The notes beneath the pieces were generated by a model that made no database searches, was not told the DNA's origin, and worked only from the letters and a program-made list of their open reading frames with translations. 8,447 nt of DNA. It comes from Alphaproteobacteria bacterium. GTDB lineage: Bacteria; Pseudomonadota; Alphaproteobacteria; GCA-2731375. The DNA lies in the NCBI GenBank assembly GCA_028281075.1, contig JANQKO010000475.1, positions 1 to 8,447 of the forward strand, read 5' to 3'. Position numbers and translations under genes: made by a program. Below are positions 6,097 through 8,447 of this stretch, piece after piece (the stretch's first letter is position 1; each line of letters begins with the position of its first letter).

Positions 6097-7185
6097 GTGG
6101 ATAGCAGGTCGCTGGATTTCGTCGGCGTGATGATCGCCATCGCCGCGGTCGCGGTCGGCGCGTTCGTGGTCTATCTGATCACGCGCTACGCACGGCGGCC
6201 GGCGACGGCGACGGCCGGCGGACAGGCGGTCGCGCCGGCGCCGAACTGGTACGAGTTCCTGCTGGCGCTGGCGGCGCTCATTGTTGTCGGCGCCATCCTG
6301 ATCTGGCAGTTCTACCCGGTGGCCGAGGCCCGGCTCGCCGCGACCGACTGGCGCGGCGACGCGCGGTCGGTCGTGTTCCTGACCGTCATGGCCATCGCCG
6401 GCATCCTGGGCCTGATCGGCTTCCTGGTTTTCGCCATCGTCCGCCAGCCCCGGCGGACACAGGCCGCCGGCGTCGATGCCGACGACACCCCCACGGCCAC
6501 CGCGACGGCCGGCGAGGCCGCCGCGCCGCCGGCGACGGCCACGTCGTCGGGCGCGCGGCTGCTGGGCCTCTTGCTGCTGGCGGTGGCGTTCCTGCTGCTG
6601 AACTGGATCTACCTGCCGGGACCGCGGCAATACGCGCTGATGCTGCAGCTCGTCTATCCGGCCAGCCTGGCGGTCGCGCTGGTCCTGCTGTTCGACAAGG
6701 CGACGCGGGCCTGGAGCGTCAAGACCGGCGGCGAGACGGTGCGCGAATGGCTGTTCTGCGACGGCCTCGTGTTCCTGCTGATCCTGGGCTACCTGAACCT
6801 GGCGCGGGCGGCGACGGCGGAGAGCTACGCGGCGCTGGAGCTGGACCTGCTGTTCATCGTGCTGTTCTTCGTCGTCTTCTGGCTGCTGGACCGGGCGCTG
6901 ACGCGCTACCGCTTCCTGCTCGCCCATGGCTTCATGATCCTGTTGCCGATCATGCTGCTGATCTGGCGGCTGGCGCAGTCGGTGGCGACGCCCGAGGGCC
7001 TGTCCTGGTGGAGCACGATCTGGCCGTTCTTCTTCCTGGCTCTCGTCTTTTTCGTGCTGGAGGTCATCATGCTGGTCGCGACGACCGGCGCGGCGCGATC
7101 CGGGCTCGGGGCCGCCAAGGACGCGGTCTTTCTGATCCTCTACGGTATCCTGCTGATCATCGCCATTCCGGAAGCGGCGGCATGA
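6097..7185 (+). CDS. Unrecognised multi-pass membrane protein
   Basis: I do not recognise the family. The 362-residue product is an integral inner-membrane protein with about ten hydrophobic segments, near residues 6-30, 51-74, 91-114, 153-174, 179-199, 218-239, 243-264, 273-293, 304-331 and 342-358. Two Ala/Thr/Pro-rich hydrophilic linkers (about 32-49 and 117-152) divide it into one segment, a pair, and a C-terminal block of seven. No transporter signature, nucleotide-binding motif or catalytic motif is apparent. The GTG at 6097 is chosen because a G-rich tract (6082-6090) lies 6 nt upstream; the in-frame GTG at 6085 would add four residues and has no such site. The stop codon overlaps the ATG of a small ORF (ATGA at 7182-7185). 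Its position behind the amidohydrolase gene suggests a partner in transport or sensing of its substrate, which is inference only. Confidence 0.75.
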   Translation: MDSRSLDFVGVMIAIAAVAVGAFVVYLITRYARRPATATAGGQAVAPAPNWYEFLLALAALIVVGAILIWQFYPVAEARLAATDWRGDARSVVFLTVMAIAGILGLIGFLVFAIVRQPRRTQAAGVDADDTPTATATAGEAAAPPATATSSGARLLGLLLLAVAFLLLNWIYLPGPRQYALMLQLVYPASLAVALVLLFDKATRAWSVKTGGETVREWLFCDGLVFLLILGYLNLARAATAESYAALELDLLFIVLFFVVFWLLDRALTRYRFLLAHGFMILLPIMLLIWRLAQSVATPEGLSWWSTIWPFFFLALVFFVLEVIMLVATTGAARSGLGAAKDAVFLILYGILLIIAIPEAAA

Positions 7186-7283
7186 CGGCGGGGTTTCGAA
7201 CGCGCCTGACGCGGACGGCCCATCACGGCCGTGGTGGCGGCGTCGGGCGGCAAGACATATCCAAGAAAAACAGCGGGTCGTAA
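7182..7283 (+). CDS. Possible small basic peptide, translationally coupled
   Basis: This ORF of 33 codons starts at an ATG overlapping the stop of the upstream membrane gene (ATGA) and ends with TAA, 3 nt before the ATG of the next membrane gene. It fills the gap between the two genes almost exactly. The product begins MTAGFRTRLTRTAHHGRGGG and ends KKNSGS, so it is basic and glycine-rich with no membrane segment. No homologous family is recognised. The geometry is what re-initiating ribosomes would use, but a chance ORF in G+C-rich DNA is quite possible, so confidence is low. Confidence 0.3.
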   Translation: MTAGFRTRLTRTAHHGRGGGVGRQDISKKNSGS

Positions 7284-7286
7284 GCA

Positions 7287-7757
7287 ATGACAGGGTGGCA
7301 GTGGTTCTGGACGCTGGTCGGCTACATCGTCTTCATCATCGTTCTGATCTTCCTTTATTTCTACAAGCCGTTCGAAGACCTGTTCAACACCGTCATCCAC
7401 GGTATCGGCTTCGACAACGCGATCTTCTGGGTCGCGCTGATCGTCGGCATCATCGGCTTCTGCACCTATCACTGGCACGCCTACCGGGTGCATATCGTGC
7501 AGCAGAACAGCATCGAGTCGGTGGTGCTCGCCTCGCTGCGCGGCTCGACCTTCGTCGCCATCCTGCTGAGCGGCGGCGCGGCGCTGCAGTCGGTGCAGGT
7601 GCTCTGCGTCTACCTGCTGCGGCCGGACTATGCGCTCGACGCCGAGTTCGGCAAGCGGCTGGCCGCGGTGGTGGCGCTGGTGATCCTGACCGGGGTGTTC
7701 TGCATCATCTTCTGGCTGCTGAAGATCATCCGGCCGGCGAAGGAGAAAGAGGCGTAA
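7287..7757 (+). CDS. Unrecognised small four-pass membrane protein
   Basis: I do not recognise the family. The 156-residue product has four hydrophobic segments (about residues 9-26, 44-61, 86-110 and 127-147) and a short basic C-terminal tail (KIIRPAKEKEA). By the positive-inside rule this suggests both ends face the cytoplasm. Directly after the second segment is a histidine-containing stretch, CTYHWHAYRVH (C59, H62, H64, H69), which could bind a metal or haem on the cytoplasmic side; a further histidine (H38) lies in the first external loop. A charged YKPFEDLFN segment follows the first membrane span. The ATG at 7287 has no strong Shine-Dalgarno sequence, consistent with translational coupling to the ORF or gene before it. 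It is the last gene of the plus-strand group, and a hairpin lies 17 nt after its stop. Confidence 0.72.
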   Translation: MTGWQWFWTLVGYIVFIIVLIFLYFYKPFEDLFNTVIHGIGFDNAIFWVALIVGIIGFCTYHWHAYRVHIVQQNSIESVVLASLRGSTFVAILLSGGAALQSVQVLCVYLLRPDYALDAEFGKRLAAVVALVILTGVFCIIFWLLKIIRPAKEKEA

Positions 7758-7773
7758 TTCGCTGTCTGCTTGC

Positions 7774-7797
7774 CCCTCTCCCGCAAGCGGGAGAGGG
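7774..7797 (+). terminator. Strong hairpin after the membrane gene pair
   Basis: A perfect 10-bp stem (CCCTCTCCCG with CGGGAGAGGG) with a CAAG loop starts 17 nt after the stop of the preceding gene. There is no T tract, so it may be a repeat-derived structure serving as a transcript end or stabiliser rather than a classical intrinsic terminator. Confidence 0.5.
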
Positions 7798-7918
7798 AGG
7801 GGCCCGCGAGCTTCAGCTCGTGGGAGGGTGAGGGCTGTGTCGCGCTAAACATCGACGACCTCAAATACCATCAACGCTGCTGCCCTCACCCCAGCCCTCT
7901 CCCGCAAGCAGGAGAGGG
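7774..7918. repeat. Inverted pair of hairpin repeat elements between convergent genes
   Basis: Three stem-loops lie between the convergent genes. The first is at 7774-7797 (10-bp perfect). The second is at 7803-7824, a 9-bp stem with one G-T wobble and loop TTCA. The third, at 7895-7918, is the same stem as the first but with one C-A mismatch. The sequence GGGTGAGGGC (7826-7835) recurs inverted as GCCCTCACCC (7882-7891), so the two outer hairpin units form an inverted pair around a centre of about 45 nt. This looks like a dispersed intergenic repeat family placed where it could terminate transcription from both sides. Nothing coding is convincing in this gap. Confidence 0.7.
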
Positions 7919-7955
7919 GGCCGCAACTGCTGCGGCTCAACGTCGAAATCAGACG

Positions 7956-8447
7956 TCAGCCATGCCGATGGCGGGGCGAGCCCAGGCCATGCGCGGGGTC
8001 GAGAGGGTCGCGGCGCATGTGGGCGTGCGTGTTGGCGTACTGGCCGCCATAGGGGCCGCGCTTGACGAAAGCGCCGTCGCCCGGACGGCCGGCATAATCG
8101 CCGTTGTCGATGACGACCCTGCCGCGCGACAGCACGGTCTCGGTGAAGCCCTTGACCTTGAAGCCCTCGTAGGCGCTGTAGTCGATGTTCATGTGGTGGG
8201 TGTGGGCGTGGTGGCGGCTGATGGTCTCCTCGCGCTCGGGATCGAAGATGACGATGTCGGCGTCGCTGCCGACGGCGATCGTGCCCTTGCGCGGGAACAG
8301 GCCGAAGATCTTCGCCGCCTTGGTCGAGGTCAGCTCGACGAAGCGGTTCAGCGAAATCCGCCCGAGATTGACGCCGTGGTGGTAGATCAGGCTCATGCGG
8401 TTCTCGACGCCGGGGCCGCCGTTCGGGATCTTGCTGAAATCGTCGCG
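7956..8447 (-). CDS. hydA: Dihydropyrimidinase / D-hydantoinase, C-terminal part (5' end outside window)
   Basis: Only the last 163 residues are visible; the frame is open through the right edge of the window, and the internal ATG at 8396 is not the real start. The enzyme is a cytoplasmic amidohydrolase that opens 5,6-dihydropyrimidines or 5-substituted hydantoins to N-carbamoyl amino acids. The diagnostic family loop DDFSKIPNGGPGVENRMSL spans the start of the visible part. It is followed by RFVELTSTKAAKIFGLFPRKGTIAVGSDADIVIFDP, the usual C-terminal beta-sandwich entry of this amidohydrolase group. The metal ligands (HxH, carboxylated lysine, Asp) lie upstream, outside the window. The C-terminus ends in a DPLDPAHGLGSPRHRHG tail. 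The gene converges on the membrane-protein group with the hairpin repeats between. Functional closeness to the carbamoyl amidohydrolase is suggestive of a shared ureide pathway. Confidence 0.93.
   Translation of the reverse strand, partial: RDDFSKIPNGGPGVENRMSLIYHHGVNLGRISLNRFVELTSTKAAKIFGLFPRKGTIAVGSDADIVIFDPEREETISRHHAHTHHMNIDYSAYEGFKVKGFTETVLSRGRVVIDNGDYAGRPGDGAFVKRGPYGGQYANTHAHMRRDPLDPAHGLGSPRHRHG

Noticed and set aside
5194..7287. The dioxygenase frame stays open upstream for nearly 700 further codons on the minus strand, suggesting a giant fusion protein.
   Set aside because: The extension is antisense to the amidohydrolase and membrane genes, is rich in Arg/Gln/His/Asp with no domain pattern, and a good ribosome binding site marks the real start at 5193. 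It is a G+C-rich shadow frame.

Overview
The window is strongly G+C-rich chromosomal DNA from an alphaproteobacterium, probably of the Rhodospirillales type. The best taxonomic marker is the Usg-family gene at the left end, a family essentially confined to Alphaproteobacteria. A PAS_5-type protein, which is also common in that class, follows it. The genes look like ordinary catabolic, transport and hypothetical genes. No integrase, transposase, tRNA, rRNA or CRISPR array is visible.

Layout. (1) 177-1041, plus strand: usg, then a single-domain PAS protein, with a GC-rich hairpin between them. (2) 1068-3090, minus strand: an MFS transporter preceded by a DsbA-fold 2-hydroxychromene-2-carboxylate isomerase-like protein, likely co-transcribed. 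(3) 3091-3551: an intergenic region with several copies of a 29-bp palindromic repeat in both orientations. (4) 3552-5193, minus strand: a TauD/TfdA-type Fe(II)/2-oxoglutarate dioxygenase whose end overlaps a secreted DUF1194 von Willebrand A-type protein by 17 nt. (5) 5329-7757, plus strand and divergent from (4): an isochorismatase-fold amidohydrolase close to N-carbamoylsarcosine amidase, then two unrecognised multi-pass membrane proteins with an ATGA-coupled 33-codon ORF between them. (6) 7774-7918: hairpin repeats. (7) 7956 to beyond the right edge, minus strand: the C-terminal part of a dihydropyrimidinase/D-hydantoinase.

How the genes may work together. Dihydropyrimidinase opens cyclic ureides to N-carbamoyl amino acids, and N-carbamoylsarcosine-type amidases hydrolyse N-carbamoyl compounds. 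Their closeness therefore suggests ureide, hydantoin or pyrimidine nitrogen catabolism, with the membrane proteins as possible transport or accessory partners. This is an inference from neighbourhood only, because the hydantoinase is convergent and not in the same operon.

The least described parts are the membrane gene pair with its intervening small ORF and the dioxygenase-VWA overlap. The amidohydrolase also has a good sigma-70-like promoter ending only nine bases before its ATG, which predicts a leaderless mRNA.
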